Assembly (NCBI GenBank): GCA_015066115.1
Contig: SVOZ01000007.1
Coordinates: 1-64,000 of the forward strand
Direction of reading: 5' to 3'
DNA from: Oscillospiraceae bacterium
Lineage (GTDB): Bacteria; Bacillota; Clostridia; Oscillospirales; Ruminococcaceae
DNA: 64,000 nt
In this document: piece after piece, positions 55,855-64,000 of the stretch
How positions within the stretch are numbered: the stretch's first letter is position 1
Layout: each line of letters opens with the position of its first letter
Notes under the pieces: model-generated
What the model was told of the DNA's origin: nothing
The model's input: the letters and a program-made list of their open reading frames with translations, nothing else
Databases searched by the model: none
Program-made: the position numbers and the translations under genes

Positions 55855-58323
55855 ATGCCAAAGTCCCAATTTGTTGATCCCGTAGAACTGAGAAAATCGG
55901 GAAAGATCACATTCAACGACATTGATGTGAACGTTTACAACAAGACCATCAAGGAAGAGCGCAAAAACTATTCTGACGATGATCTTAAGAGAATTTACAG
56001 AGATATTACTATCCTTCGTGAATTCGAAACAATGATCAACCTTATTAAGATTCAGGGCGCTTACAACGGCGTTGAGCACACCTATCCCGGCCCTGCTCAC
56101 CTTTCAATCGGTCAGGAAGCTTCTGCCGTAGGTCAGGCTTATATCCTTGACAAAGACGATTTCATCTTCGGCTCACACAGAAGCCACAGTGAAATTCTTG
56201 CAAAGGCTCTTTCCTGCATCCACAAGCTCGATGACGCTGAGCTTATGGACATTATGAAAAACTTCCTTGGCGGTAAGCTTCTTAAGAGCGTTGAGGCTAA
56301 GAACACAAGCGGCAACGTAAAGGATCTTGCTATCGACTTTATCCTCTACGGCGCACTCACCGAGATCTTTGCACGCGAAAACGGCTTCCACATGGGTCTC
56401 GGCGGCTCAATGCACGCATTCTTCCAGCCCTTCGGAATTTATCCCAACAACGCTATCGTTGGCGGCTCGGGAACTATCGCTACAGGTGCTGCACTTTATA
56501 AAAAGGTTAACTACAAAAAGGGTATCGTTGTTGCCAATATCGGTGACGGTGCTCTTGCACGTGGTCCTATGTGGGAGGCTATGACCTTCGCTTCTATGGA
56601 CCAGTATCGTCAGCTTTGGGAAGAGAGCAAGAGAGGCGGAATGCCCATTTTGTTTAACTGTTTTAACAACGACTACGGTATGGGCGGCCAGACCCGCGGC
56701 GAAACCATGGGTTACAATATGCTCGCTCGAATCGGTGCCGGCGTATCTCCCACACAATTACACGCCGAGCGTGTTGACGGCTACAATCCTCTTGCAGTTA
56801 TCGATGCAATGAAGAGAAAGAAGGAGCTCCTCGTAAACGGCGACGGACCCTGCTTCCTCGACGTTGTTACCTACCGTGTTGCAGGTCACTCACCCTCTGA
56901 CTCAAGCTCCTACAGAACAAAAGAGGAGATCGAAGCTTGGAAGGCAATCGACCCTGTTATCAAGTTCCGTGAGGACTTAGTTAAAGCAGGTGTAGGCAAG
57001 GATGACGAATATCAGGCCATCTACGACAACACCGTATCTCTCATGACCAGAATGTGCAAAATGGCTTCTGATGTTGAGCAGAGTCCTTACATCGACTTTG
57101 ATAAGGATCCCGCTGTTGTTGAGCGCCTTATGTTCTCAAACGAGAAGGTTGCTAAGATGGATGACAGAGAGCCCGAGGTTCTAATGCCTAAGGAAGAGTG
57201 CCCCAGAGTTATCCAGAACGCTACCAAAGAGCGTTTCGCATTTAAAGACGGCAAGCCCGTTTCCAAACTTAAGACCTTTAACTATCGTGATGCTCTCTTT
57301 GAGGCTATCTGCGATAAATACTATGAGGATCCTACCCTCATTTCTTACGGTGAAGATGTTCGTGACTGGGGCGGCGCATTCGCTGTTTACCGCGGTCTTA
57401 CCGAGGTTCTCCCCTATTCAAGACTTTTCAACTCCCCCATTGCTGAATCCGCAATCGTTGGTTCTGCAGTAGGATATGCTATGAGCGGCGGTAGAGTTAT
57501 CGTTGAGCTTATGTATGCCGACTTTATCGGCTGCGCAGGCGACGAGATCTTCAACCAGCTTGCAAAATGGCAGTCAATGAGCGCTGGTATCCTTAAGATG
57601 CCGGTTGTTCTCAGAGTTTCTGTTGGTTCTAAGTACGGCGCACAGCACTCTCAGGACTGGACCTCTCTTACCGCTCACATCCCCGGACTTAAGGTTTGCT
57701 TCCCTGCAACACCTTGGGAAGCTAAGGGACTTATGGCTTCTGCATTAAACGGCACAGACCCCGTCGTATTCTTTGAGAGCCAGAGACTTTATGACATCGG
57801 CGAGCAGTTTAAAGAGGGCGGCGTTCCCAAGGAGAGTTATGAGATCGAGATCGGCGATACAAACCTTGTAAAACAGGGTAGCGACATCACCATTCTCACC
57901 ATCGGCGCAACCCTTTATCGCGCTATGGATGCCGCTAAAGAGCTCGAAGAGAAGTATGGCATTAGCGCTGAGGTTATAAACCTTCACAGTATCTGCCCCT
58001 TAAACTACGACAAGATCTTAGAGTCTGTTAAGAAGACAGGTAAGGTTGTTCTTGCTTCTGACGCTTGCGTTCGCGGCAGTTTCTTAAATGACGTTGCAAG
58101 AAACATCACCGAGCTTGCATTCGATTACCTCGATGCACCTCCCGTTGTTGTCGGCGCTCAGAACTGGATCACACCTCCGTTTGAGTTTGACAAATACTTC
58201 TTCCCCCAGAAAGAGTGGATCCTTGACGCAATCAACGAAAAGATCATGCCTCTTAAGGATTACAAGCCTACCACTAACTGCACACCTGTTGAGCAGCTCA
58301 GAAAGGCAAAAATGGGCGTATAA
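55855..58323 (+). CDS. Fused 2-oxoacid dehydrogenase E1 alpha-beta
   Basis: An 822-residue protein in which the E1 alpha and beta chains are one polypeptide. The alpha part (about 45-450) has GPAHLSIGQEASAVG near 79, the ThDP motif GDGALARGPMWEA at 230-242 and NNDYGMGG near 268. The beta part (about 480-820) has FNYRDALFEAICDKYYEDPT near 475, SYGEDVRDWGGAF near 497 with the catalytic Glu500 region, NSPIAESAIVGSAVGYAMSG near 522 and AQHSQDWTSLTAHIPGLKV near 594. It decarboxylates a 2-oxoacid and acylates the E2 lipoyl group. Separate alpha and beta chains are the norm, so the fusion is notable. A terminator follows. Confidence 0.9.
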   Translation: MPKSQFVDPVELRKSGKITFNDIDVNVYNKTIKEERKNYSDDDLKRIYRDITILREFETMINLIKIQGAYNGVEHTYPGPAHLSIGQEASAVGQAYILDKDDFIFGSHRSHSEILAKALSCIHKLDDAELMDIMKNFLGGKLLKSVEAKNTSGNVKDLAIDFILYGALTEIFARENGFHMGLGGSMHAFFQPFGIYPNNAIVGGSGTIATGAALYKKVNYKKGIVVANIGDGALARGPMWEAMTFASMDQYRQLWEESKRGGMPILFNCFNNDYGMGGQTRGETMGYNMLARIGAGVSPTQLHAERVDGYNPLAVIDAMKRKKELLVNGDGPCFLDVVTYRVAGHSPSDSSSYRTKEEIEAWKAIDPVIKFREDLVKAGVGKDDEYQAIYDNTVSLMTRMCKMASDVEQSPYIDFDKDPAVVERLMFSNEKVAKMDDREPEVLMPKEECPRVIQNATKERFAFKDGKPVSKLKTFNYRDALFEAICDKYYEDPTLISYGEDVRDWGGAFAVYRGLTEVLPYSRLFNSPIAESAIVGSAVGYAMSGGRVIVELMYADFIGCAGDEIFNQLAKWQSMSAGILKMPVVLRVSVGSKYGAQHSQDWTSLTAHIPGLKVCFPATPWEAKGLMASALNGTDPVVFFESQRLYDIGEQFKEGGVPKESYEIEIGDTNLVKQGSDITILTIGATLYRAMDAAKELEEKYGISAEVINLHSICPLNYDKILESVKKTGKVVLASDACVRGSFLNDVARNITELAFDYLDAPPVVVGAQNWITPPFEFDKYFFPQKEWILDAINEKIMPLKDYKPTTNCTPVEQLRKAKMGV

Positions 58324-58335
58324 TTTAGCCTAATT

Positions 58336-58372
58336 AAAAAGGACTTGGAGCGAAAGCTCCAAGTCCTTTTTT
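58336..58372 (+). terminator. Intrinsic terminator of the E1-E2-E3 operon
   Basis: AAGGACTTGGAG, loop CGAAAG, CTCCAAGTCC and six T. Confidence 0.85.
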
Positions 58373-58453
58373 GCTATATAAACCATAGTTTTATATCAAA
58401 ATATCATGCGTGTTTTTTAAAATCGGCAGATCTGCTATTGGGTCAGCAGCTTT

Positions 58454-59853
58454 TTAATTCCAGTAATCTACCTTGTGGGGCAGAGCGATATCCGAAGCCT
58501 TGAATGTTGGCTTTTTGCCCTCTTTTAGCTGTACGGTGTAATTATCTAACGCGCGGATCGCATATTTGCCCAGGTACAAAATTACAGGCATATTTATAAT
58601 GGTCATTCCGCCCATTGTTATGTCGGCAATGCTCCAAAGCAGATCGGCGCTCAGCCCTGCTCCAACGAAAATAACAAGCGATGCGATTATATGATAAGCC
58701 GTCATAAATCTTTTGCTCGGCGTCCTTTTGAGCATATAAATAAGGCATTTGTCGACATAATAAAGGTTTCCGAGCAGTGTTGTAAAGGCAAACAAGATCA
58801 TTGCCACTGTTATAAATATCGGGCCAAAATCTCCGAGTGCCGCCTTTAATGCCGCCTGAACATACGGCGCGCCCGACAGAGAAGCGCTGGGCTCGACCCC
58901 TGAGCAAACGCACATAAACGCGGTTGCACTGCAGACCAATATAGTGTCGATAAAAACAGAGAGCACCTGCACCAGACCCTGCTTTGCAGGATGGCTCACC
59001 TCTGCCGATGCCGAAGCATTGGGCGCCGAGCCGACACCCGCCTCGTTGCTGAACAGGCCGCGCTTGATGCCATACATAACACAAGAACCGCTAAAGCCGC
59101 CGAATATTGCCTCAAAATTAAAGGCATCTGCAAAAATCCTTGAAAAAATTGAAGGAAGTGCCGAGATGTTGAGCACCATAATTATCAGCGCCACCAAAAT
59201 ATAGGCAACTCCCATAAAGGGAACCAAAAAGCTTGTAACCTTTATTATTCTTTTTCCGCCGCCGATAAGGCAGTAGCAAACTATTACCGCCAAAATAAGT
59301 CCAATTATCCAAGGCGAGCTTTTGGGATCATAAAAGCTGTAGGACGAGAAGGTGGACTGCAGGTTATATGATGCCAGCATATTAAATCCAAAACCATAGG
59401 TCAAAATAAGGAATATTGAAAAAACGATTGCCAGAGGTCTGTTTTTTAAGGTAGCTTCAATATAGTAAGCAGGGCCGCCGTAGCTGCCGTCGGGGCCGCG
59501 CTTTTTATAGATCTGGGCAAGCGTGCTTTCAACAAAGGCAGATGCACTGCCGATAATTGCGATAAGCCACATCCAGAAAACCGAGCCGAAACCGCCAAGG
59601 CAAAGTGCTGTTGAAACGCCGATTATATTTCCTGTGCCAACGCGCGACGCCGTTGATACCATAAGCGCCTGAAAAGAGGAAACGCCTTTTCGTTTTCGGG
59701 TTTTTCTGTAACGGCACGAAACTGCTCCTTGAGCATTCTAAACTGCACAAATTTTGTTCTAAAGGTAAAGTAAAGGCCGCCCGCCACCAAAACTATGATA
59801 AGCACGTAGCTGTAAAGGGCATCACTTGCCTGCGAAACTATTTTTTCAAGCAT
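58454..59853 (-). pseudogene. Alanine/glycine:Na+ symporter (AGCS), frameshifted
   Basis: Two minus-strand frames together give a full AGCS symporter of about 465 residues: 59853 to ~59685 (MLEKIVSQASDALYSYVLII, then GGLYFTFRTKFVQFRMLKEQ) and then ~59690 to 58454 (KGVSSFQALMVSTASRVGTG, then NIIGVSTALCLGGFGSVFWM and later helices). The join falls at AAAAGGCG (around 59684-59690), where one G is missing from the expected AAAAGGGCG. Correcting it restores the hallmark KGVSSFQALMVSTASRVGTGN. The rest is undamaged, the C-terminus is normal and the promoter is near perfect, so this is a very recent mutation or a sequence error. Confidence 0.85.
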
Positions 59854-59888
59854 TTTCTTCTCTCCGTTTTTATTTTTGTATATCTGAA

Positions 59889-59917
59889 ATTATATAAAAA
59901 TTTAGACGAAAAGTCAA
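59889..59917 (-). promoter_or_regulatory. Promoter of the AGCS symporter gene
   Basis: On the minus strand TTGACT (59912-59917) and TATAAT (59889-59894), spacer 17. A hairpin GGGTTTTGC/GCAAAACCC lies just upstream at 59926-59946. Confidence 0.75.
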
Positions 59918-59985
59918 ACAACAAAGGGTTTTGCCTTGCAAAACCCTTCCTCACCTATTCACTATTACTTCTTACATATTACCTT

Positions 59986-60015
59986 AAAAAGAGCAGGGCG
60001 TATGCCCTGCTCTTT
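59986..60015 (-). terminator. Intrinsic terminator of sstT
   Basis: AAAGAGCAGGGC, loop ATAC, GCCCTGCTCTTTTT, on the minus strand just after the sstT stop. Confidence 0.8.
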
Positions 60016-60027
60016 CTGCTCTTTTAA

Positions 60028-61263
60028 TTATTTGTCCCATTTAAATGAAACTTCTCTGCCCTCTTTTTTCCACTGCATATATTCGGCGGTAGCGGCGAAT
60101 TCAACGTCGCCTGCGCTGTTAAGAGCGGTTTCGACAGAGTCCTGAATTACTCCGATGATAAAGCCTACGCCAACAACCTGCATTGCAATGTCACTTCCTA
60201 TTCCAAAGAGCGAGCAGGCCATAGGAATTAATAAAAGCGATCCGCCTGCAACTCCCGAAGCACCGCAGGCTGCAAGTGTTGCAAGGACAGAGAGCACAAG
60301 CGCGGTGGGGATATCAACAGCAACGCCGAGGGTGTGTGCAGCGGCAAGGGTCATAACGGCGATGGTGATGGCGGCGCCGTCCATATTGATGGTGGCTCCC
60401 AGAGGGATTGAAATTGAATAAACATCCTTATCAAGACCGAGCTTTTCGCAAAGCTGCATATTAACGGGGATATTTGCCGCCGAGCTTCTTGTAAAGAATG
60501 CGGTAATTCCGCTTTCCTTAAGGCACTTAAACACCAGAGGATAGGGGTTTTTCTTAAGGCAGATAAAGATAATAAGCGGGTTTACAACAAGCGCTACAAA
60601 GAGCATACAGCCTACTAAAACTGCAAGAAGCTTTCCGTAGTCTACGAAAATGCTAAGTCCGTTTGTAGAAACAGAGTTAAATACAAGACCCATAATTCCA
60701 AAAGGCGCAAACGAAATGATAAAGCGGACAACCTGCGAAACACCATCCGAAAGATTTGTGAGCATCTCTTTTGTAGAAGCCGATGCAATCTTTTTCATTG
60801 CCAGACCAAAGATAACTGCCCAGGTAAGAATTCCGATATAATTTGAATTTATCATGGCGGAAATGGGGTTTTGCACCATATTGTTTATAAGGGTCATTAA
60901 AACTTCGCCTATGCCCGAAGGCGCTGTATTATTTGCAGCTTCGGTAAGCTTAAGTGTTACGGGGAAGGCATAGCTTGCGAGCACTGCAATAAGCGATGCA
61001 AGAAGGGTGCTTGCAAGGTAAAGCACGATAACTGTACTAAACTGTTTTCCAACGCCCTTTCCTGCGTTTGCAAGCGAAGAAACTACAAGGACAAAAACTA
61101 AAATGGGCGCGATTGCTTTAAGCGCTCCGACAAACACGTTGCCGAAAATGTTTATAAAGGTTGCCTGCGGCAAAAAGATACCGAGAAGCGCACCGAGCAC
61201 TAAAAATACCGCTATTCTTGCGATAAGGGGAATAGCATTCCATTTTTCATAGATTTTTTTCAT
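60028..61263 (-). CDS. sstT: Serine/threonine:Na+ symporter
   Basis: A 411-residue DAACS-type transporter. About eight helices and two re-entrant hairpins are visible; [20 protein letters not shown] near 260 is the serine-rich hairpin motif and [20 protein letters not shown] near 286 is the Na+-coordinating helix typical of SstT. It imports L-serine and L-threonine with sodium. I start at ATG 61263 with AAGGAG; an open frame upstream to 61308 runs over the -10 box (TATAAT at 61295-61300). Monocistronic, between two minus-strand units. Confidence 0.93.
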   Translation of the reverse strand: MKKIYEKWNAIPLIARIAVFLVLGALLGIFLPQATFINIFGNVFVGALKAIAPILVFVLVVSSLANAGKGVGKQFSTVIVLYLASTLLASLIAVLASYAFPVTLKLTEAANNTAPSGIGEVLMTLINNMVQNPISAMINSNYIGILTWAVIFGLAMKKIASASTKEMLTNLSDGVSQVVRFIISFAPFGIMGLVFNSVSTNGLSIFVDYGKLLAVLVGCMLFVALVVNPLIIFICLKKNPYPLVFKCLKESGITAFFTRSSAANIPVNMQLCEKLGLDKDVYSISIPLGATINMDGAAITIAVMTLAAAHTLGVAVDIPTALVLSVLATLAACGASGVAGGSLLLIPMACSLFGIGSDIAMQVVGVGFIIGVIQDSVETALNSAGDVEFAATAEYMQWKKEGREVSFKWDK

Positions 61264-61294
61264 AACGTACTCCTTAAACTTAATGTATAGTGGT

Positions 61295-61323
61295 ATTATA
61301 CCATACAAAAAAGCAAATTACAA
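61295..61323 (-). promoter_or_regulatory. Promoter of sstT
   Basis: On the minus strand TTGTAA (61318-61323) and TATAAT (61295-61300), spacer 17. Confidence 0.65.
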
Positions 61324-61325
61324 CA

Positions 61326-61353
61326 AAAACTGCCCTGCAAACAGGGCAGTTTT
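61326..61353. terminator. Intrinsic terminator of the Kdu operon
   Basis: AAAACTGCCCTG and CAGGGCAGTTTT with a four-base loop, just after the kduD stop on the minus strand. Confidence 0.8.
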
Positions 61354-61360
61354 AATTAAA

Positions 61361-62110
61361 TTATCTCGACAGCCATCCGCCGTCAACTGCAATTGTAAAG
61401 CCGTGGATATAATCTGCGGCAGATGAGGCAAGGAACACAACCGTGCCGCCTATATCAGAAGGCTCGCCCCAGCGCCCTGCAGGAATGCGCTCAAGAATTT
61501 CGTTATAACGTTTGGTATCGTTTCTGAGCTGCTCGGTGTTGTTGGTTGCCATATAGCCGGGAGCAATGGCGTTTACATTTATATTGTATTTAGCCCACTC
61601 GTTTGCCATAGCCTTAGTAGCGCCCATAACAGCGTGCTTGGATGCGGTGTAGGCAGGAACGCGGATTCCGCCCTGATAGGAAAGCATGGAGGCGATATTT
61701 ATGATTTTGCCACCACTTTTCTGCTTTACAAACTGCTTTGCCGCCGCCTGCGAGAGAAAATAGAGGGTCTTAAGATTTATATTTACAACATCGTCCCAAT
61801 CATTTTCACTATAATCAATCGCATCCTCGCGGCGAATGATGCCGGCGTTGTTTACAAGGATGTCAATTCTTCCAAACCTATTTACTGCATCCTTTATAAT
61901 ACGCTCTATCGGCTCGGTGGTGCCAAGGTCTGCAATTACAGGATAAAACTCTGTGCCGTTTTGCTTAACAAGTTTTTCGGTGTCATCCATTTCTCTTCTT
62001 GCTACGCCGACAATGTTTGCTCCCGCTTTAGACAGCGCAACACACATTGCCTGTCCAAGACCTGTGTTTGCGCCTGTTATAATAGCGGTTTTGCCTTTTA
62101 AGCTAAACAT
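61361..62110 (-). CDS. kduD: 2-dehydro-3-deoxy-D-gluconate 5-dehydrogenase
   Basis: A 249-residue SDR: TGANTGLGQAMCVALSKAGA near 11-30, NNAGIIRREDAIDYSENDW near 87-105, NIASMLSYQGGIRVPAYTAS near 137-156, then K, and IAPGYMATNNTEQLRND near 184-200. This text is diagnostic for KduD, the NAD(P)H-dependent enzyme that turns 3-deoxy-D-glycero-2,5-hexodiulosonate into 2-keto-3-deoxygluconate in unsaturated uronide breakdown. It follows the KduI-fusion gene by 12 bases. ATG 62110 is the better start (GGAAGTG upstream); 62119 is also in frame. Confidence 0.92.
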   Translation of the reverse strand: MFSLKGKTAIITGANTGLGQAMCVALSKAGANIVGVARREMDDTEKLVKQNGTEFYPVIADLGTTEPIERIIKDAVNRFGRIDILVNNAGIIRREDAIDYSENDWDDVVNINLKTLYFLSQAAAKQFVKQKSGGKIINIASMLSYQGGIRVPAYTASKHAVMGATKAMANEWAKYNINVNAIAPGYMATNNTEQLRNDTKRYNEILERIPAGRWGEPSDIGGTVVFLASSAADYIHGFTIAVDGGWLSR

Positions 62111-62122
62111 TCTTAACACTTC

Positions 62123-63754
62123 CTATCTTAAATCTCTTGTTTCGATAAAGTCCATATCGGTAAATTCCTGATTTTCGCCGCACATAGCCCAGATAAACGA
62201 ATAAGCCTTTGTGCCTACGCCGCTGTGAATTGACCAGCTTGGGGAGATGACTGCCTCTTCATTGTGCATAATGATGTGTCTTGTCTCGTTGGGCTCGCCC
62301 ATCATATGAAATACTGCATCGTTCTCGCCCATATCAAGATAGAGATAAACCTCCATTCTTCTGTCGTGGGTGTGCGAGGGCATTGTGTTCCAGTTTGAGC
62401 CGCTCTCAAGCTGTGTAAGTCCCATAGCAAGCTGACAAGACTTAATTACTTCGGGGTGAATGTACTGATTGATAACACGCTTGTTGCAATCCTCAGCGCT
62501 TCCACAGGGAACCTTTTTAGCCTTGGTGATATCAATTTTAACAATGGGGTAAGACTTGTGTGCAGGGCAGGATGAAACATAAAATTTAGGGGGATTTTCG
62601 GTGTCAACACACTTAAATGTTATTTCGCGGTTTCCCATTCCGATGTAAATTCCGTCACGGGCGTTAAGCTCATATTCTACGCCGTCAACTGTGATGATAC
62701 CCTTTCCGCCGATGTTGATGCATCCCATTTCGCGTCTTTCAAGGAAGTAATCCGAAGCTAGCTCCTTGCCGCCTTCGAGCCTAAGTTCCTGATAAACCGG
62801 CATAAGACCTGCAGTTATAATTCTGTCGATATGGCTGTAAACCATACGGATATTGTCCTTTGTAAAGAGGCGGCTTATATGAAATTCCTCTCTGAGTCTG
62901 TCGGTAGTATAGTGCTTAACGTCCTTGGGGTTTGATGCATTTCTGATTTCCATTTTGGACAGATCCTCCTTAATATAATTTCCGTACACCTTGATCTGCG
63001 ACAGCGCCGCCCAAGAGAATGGGAGCTCTGCCTGCTTAAAATTAGTTAGGTGTACCGTTCTTGTTTTTATTTTTTCGGGAAAAGAGAGAAACTGTCCTTC
63101 GCCCGTTTTTTCAAAGTTTACTGTATAAATGCTTTTATCCGAAAGCTCTATATCGAGCGCTCTCCAATAGGTATCATGCGGGAAATGTGCACGTAGGAAG
63201 AACTCTATTTTAGAAATTTCAACCTCGGTGCCGAAATCTAAAAAGAACTCAAGGTCTTCCCTCGCTCCGCCTGCCCATGAGTGATAGGGATATGCGCCGT
63301 GGTTATCGTTTTTACAAACACCGTCAATAGCATTGCGTTCAAAAAAGCAAGGCGCCTCACGGGTGACTAAATTTGCATAGGCGTGCGGGAAATATTTTTT
63401 CTGACCCCTTACATCGTGGGAATTTAGCGAAATTATTCTCTCGCCGTACTTTATCTCATCATCGGGTTCGTAAACTATGAGTCTATGGCTCTCACCCGAA
63501 AAAGCCTCATTTCCATAGGCTTCCTCTCTAATCTTTCCAAACGGAATGGGAAACTCAAAAGCTCCCGTCGGCACAAATATAATGCTCTCCTCAAGGGTTT
63601 TGTCAAGCTTTAGGGAAAGATATTCTGTGTCGCTTTTTGTGATTACGATTTTATCGCCCTCGTTATATATGCCCATATAAACGGTGTCGATCTTATGCCC
63701 CTTCTCACAAAAGAGCACTCTGCCACTCTTGTCAACAACCTTTATTTCAATCAT
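62123..63754 (-). CDS. kduI: KduI isomerase with fused N-terminal beta-rich module
   Basis: A 543-residue protein. Residues ~267-543 are a complete KduI (typical length ~277): DRLREEFHISRLF, LMPVYQELRLEG, FLERREMGCINIGG, and the metal-binding cupin motif MPSHTHDRRMEVYLYL with its HxH and downstream Glu. KduI converts 5-dehydro-4-deoxy-D-glucuronate to 3-deoxy-D-glycero-2,5-hexodiulosonate. The first ~265 residues are a beta-rich domain resembling a discoidin-like carbohydrate-binding module (FLDFGTEVEISKIEFFLRAH, then FKQAELPFSWAALSQIKVYG). The fusion is unusual. There is no signal peptide, so it acts in the cytoplasm. ATG 63754 has TAGGTGAA. It lies 8 bases after the GH88-like gene. Confidence 0.87.
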   Translation of the reverse strand: MIEIKVVDKSGRVLFCEKGHKIDTVYMGIYNEGDKIVITKSDTEYLSLKLDKTLEESIIFVPTGAFEFPIPFGKIREEAYGNEAFSGESHRLIVYEPDDEIKYGERIISLNSHDVRGQKKYFPHAYANLVTREAPCFFERNAIDGVCKNDNHGAYPYHSWAGGAREDLEFFLDFGTEVEISKIEFFLRAHFPHDTYWRALDIELSDKSIYTVNFEKTGEGQFLSFPEKIKTRTVHLTNFKQAELPFSWAALSQIKVYGNYIKEDLSKMEIRNASNPKDVKHYTTDRLREEFHISRLFTKDNIRMVYSHIDRIITAGLMPVYQELRLEGGKELASDYFLERREMGCINIGGKGIITVDGVEYELNARDGIYIGMGNREITFKCVDTENPPKFYVSSCPAHKSYPIVKIDITKAKKVPCGSAEDCNKRVINQYIHPEVIKSCQLAMGLTQLESGSNWNTMPSHTHDRRMEVYLYLDMGENDAVFHMMGEPNETRHIIMHNEEAVISPSWSIHSGVGTKAYSFIWAMCGENQEFTDMDFIETRDLR

Positions 63755-63762
63755 TTTTTCAC

Positions 63763-64000
63763 CTACCAAATGAGAAAATCGCTGTTTTTAAGCTTTAAAA
63801 TAGCTTCACAAAGGAAGAAATCGGCATAAATGTGGTGAAGCTGTTTTCCGTGCCCGTAAGAGATCATGCAGTTTTGCAGAATTGACTCGTTTTCCTCTGA
63901 AAAATCAAGGTCACATTCAAGAGCGTGAAGAATTTTGAGCGCCGCGTCAAGATAGCTCTTATCCCCTGTTGCCTTGCATATTTCAATAATACCGCAAGCG
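63763..64000 (-). CDS. C-terminal part of probable GH88 unsaturated uronyl hydrolase (cut by the window edge)
   Basis: The last 79 codons of a minus-strand gene whose start lies outside the window. It reads through YLDAALKILHALECDLDFSE and then SYGHGKQLHHIYADFFLCEA, ending ILKLKNSDFLIW and TAG. The pattern of a terminal Gly-His-Gly segment, an Ile-x-Ala-Asp-[FY]-[FY] helix and a short WP/IW-type ending resembles the (alpha/alpha)6 barrel end of GH88/GH105 unsaturated glucuronyl or rhamnogalacturonyl hydrolases. Next to KduI and KduD this fits release of unsaturated uronic acid from pectin or glycosaminoglycan fragments. Identity is an inference. Confidence 0.6.
   Translation of the reverse strand, partial: ACGIIEICKATGDKSYLDAALKILHALECDLDFSEENESILQNCMISYGHGKQLHHIYADFFLCEAILKLKNSDFLIW

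Noticed and set aside
1..64000. CRISPR arrays, tRNA or rRNA genes
   Set aside because: No regularly spaced repeats, tRNA cloverleaf signatures or rRNA motifs were noticed on either strand by reading; small ones could be missed without a program.

Overview
The window looks like a chromosome segment of a low-to-mid GC anaerobic Firmicute of the class Clostridia, most likely an Oscillospiraceae/Ruminococcaceae-type gut bacterium. The reasons are the dgt-dnaG-rpoD cluster, the Gram-positive style SD sequences (AGGAGG, and a recurrent GGCGGTGA/GAGGTGA), a SpoVT/AbrB-type microgene, a PPi-type phosphofructokinase, a purine riboswitch on xpt with a BMP/Nup nucleoside ABC transporter, and a pectin-uronate (Kdu) locus. 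No rRNA, tRNA, CRISPR array, IS element or integrase was recognised. The taxonomic assignment is inference.

Layout. 1-3.97 kb: accessory region with a small membrane protein, a Fic-domain protein with a degenerate active-site motif, an SLC13-type permease, and five relics of a small AbrB-like gene whose stop codon lies in the loop of a terminator hairpin. 3.98-7.5 kb (-): GtrA / GtrB-type glycosyltransferase / GT-C membrane glycosyltransferase, probably one envelope glycosylation system. 7.8-11.5 kb (+): surface-anchored endonuclease I, TauE/SafE permease, unknown protein, each closed by nearly the same terminator. 11.5-14.7 kb (-): DUF4037 protein with a TPR partner, aldose 1-epimerase, zinc-ribbon membrane protein. 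14.8-19.3 kb (-): five-gene presumed catabolic operon (type I dehydroquinase-like, SDR, amidohydrolase, MDR oxidoreductase, DMT transporter) divergent from an AraC regulator. 20.3-26.1 kb (+): purine riboswitch, xpt and a complete nucleoside ABC importer. 26.2-31.3 kb (+): rpmE, a YigZ/IMPACT protein and dgt-dnaG-rpoD.

31.3-40.4 kb (-): an 11-gene, roughly 9 kb phage-derived block with small and large terminase, portal, scaffold, N4-gp56 type capsid, connector/tail-tube-like proteins and a lysis cassette (XhlA-like, holin, M23 endopeptidase). There is no integrase, repressor, replication gene or tail fibre and every frame is open. A domesticated or gene-transfer-agent-like particle, a defective prophage and a phage satellite are all possible. 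This is the best candidate for an undescribed system.

40.5-49.6 kb: housekeeping genes (RluD-family pseudouridine synthase, DUF554, QueT, CCA-adding enzyme, a HAD phosphatase, two DMT transporters, pnp, rpsO) with structured RNA leaders ahead of cca, rpsO and pnp. 49.8-58.3 kb (+): a DeoR-controlled operon with PPi-type PFK, a sorbose-1-P-reductase-like dehydrogenase and a 2-oxoacid dehydrogenase complex (E2, E3 and a fused E1 alpha-beta), linking a sugar-phosphate step to acyl-CoA formation. 58.4-61.3 kb (-): an alanine:Na+ symporter broken by a one-base frameshift, and SstT. 61.4-64 kb (-): KduD, KduI fused to an N-terminal beta-rich module, and the C-terminus of a probable GH88 hydrolase, i.e. 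degradation of unsaturated pectin uronides.
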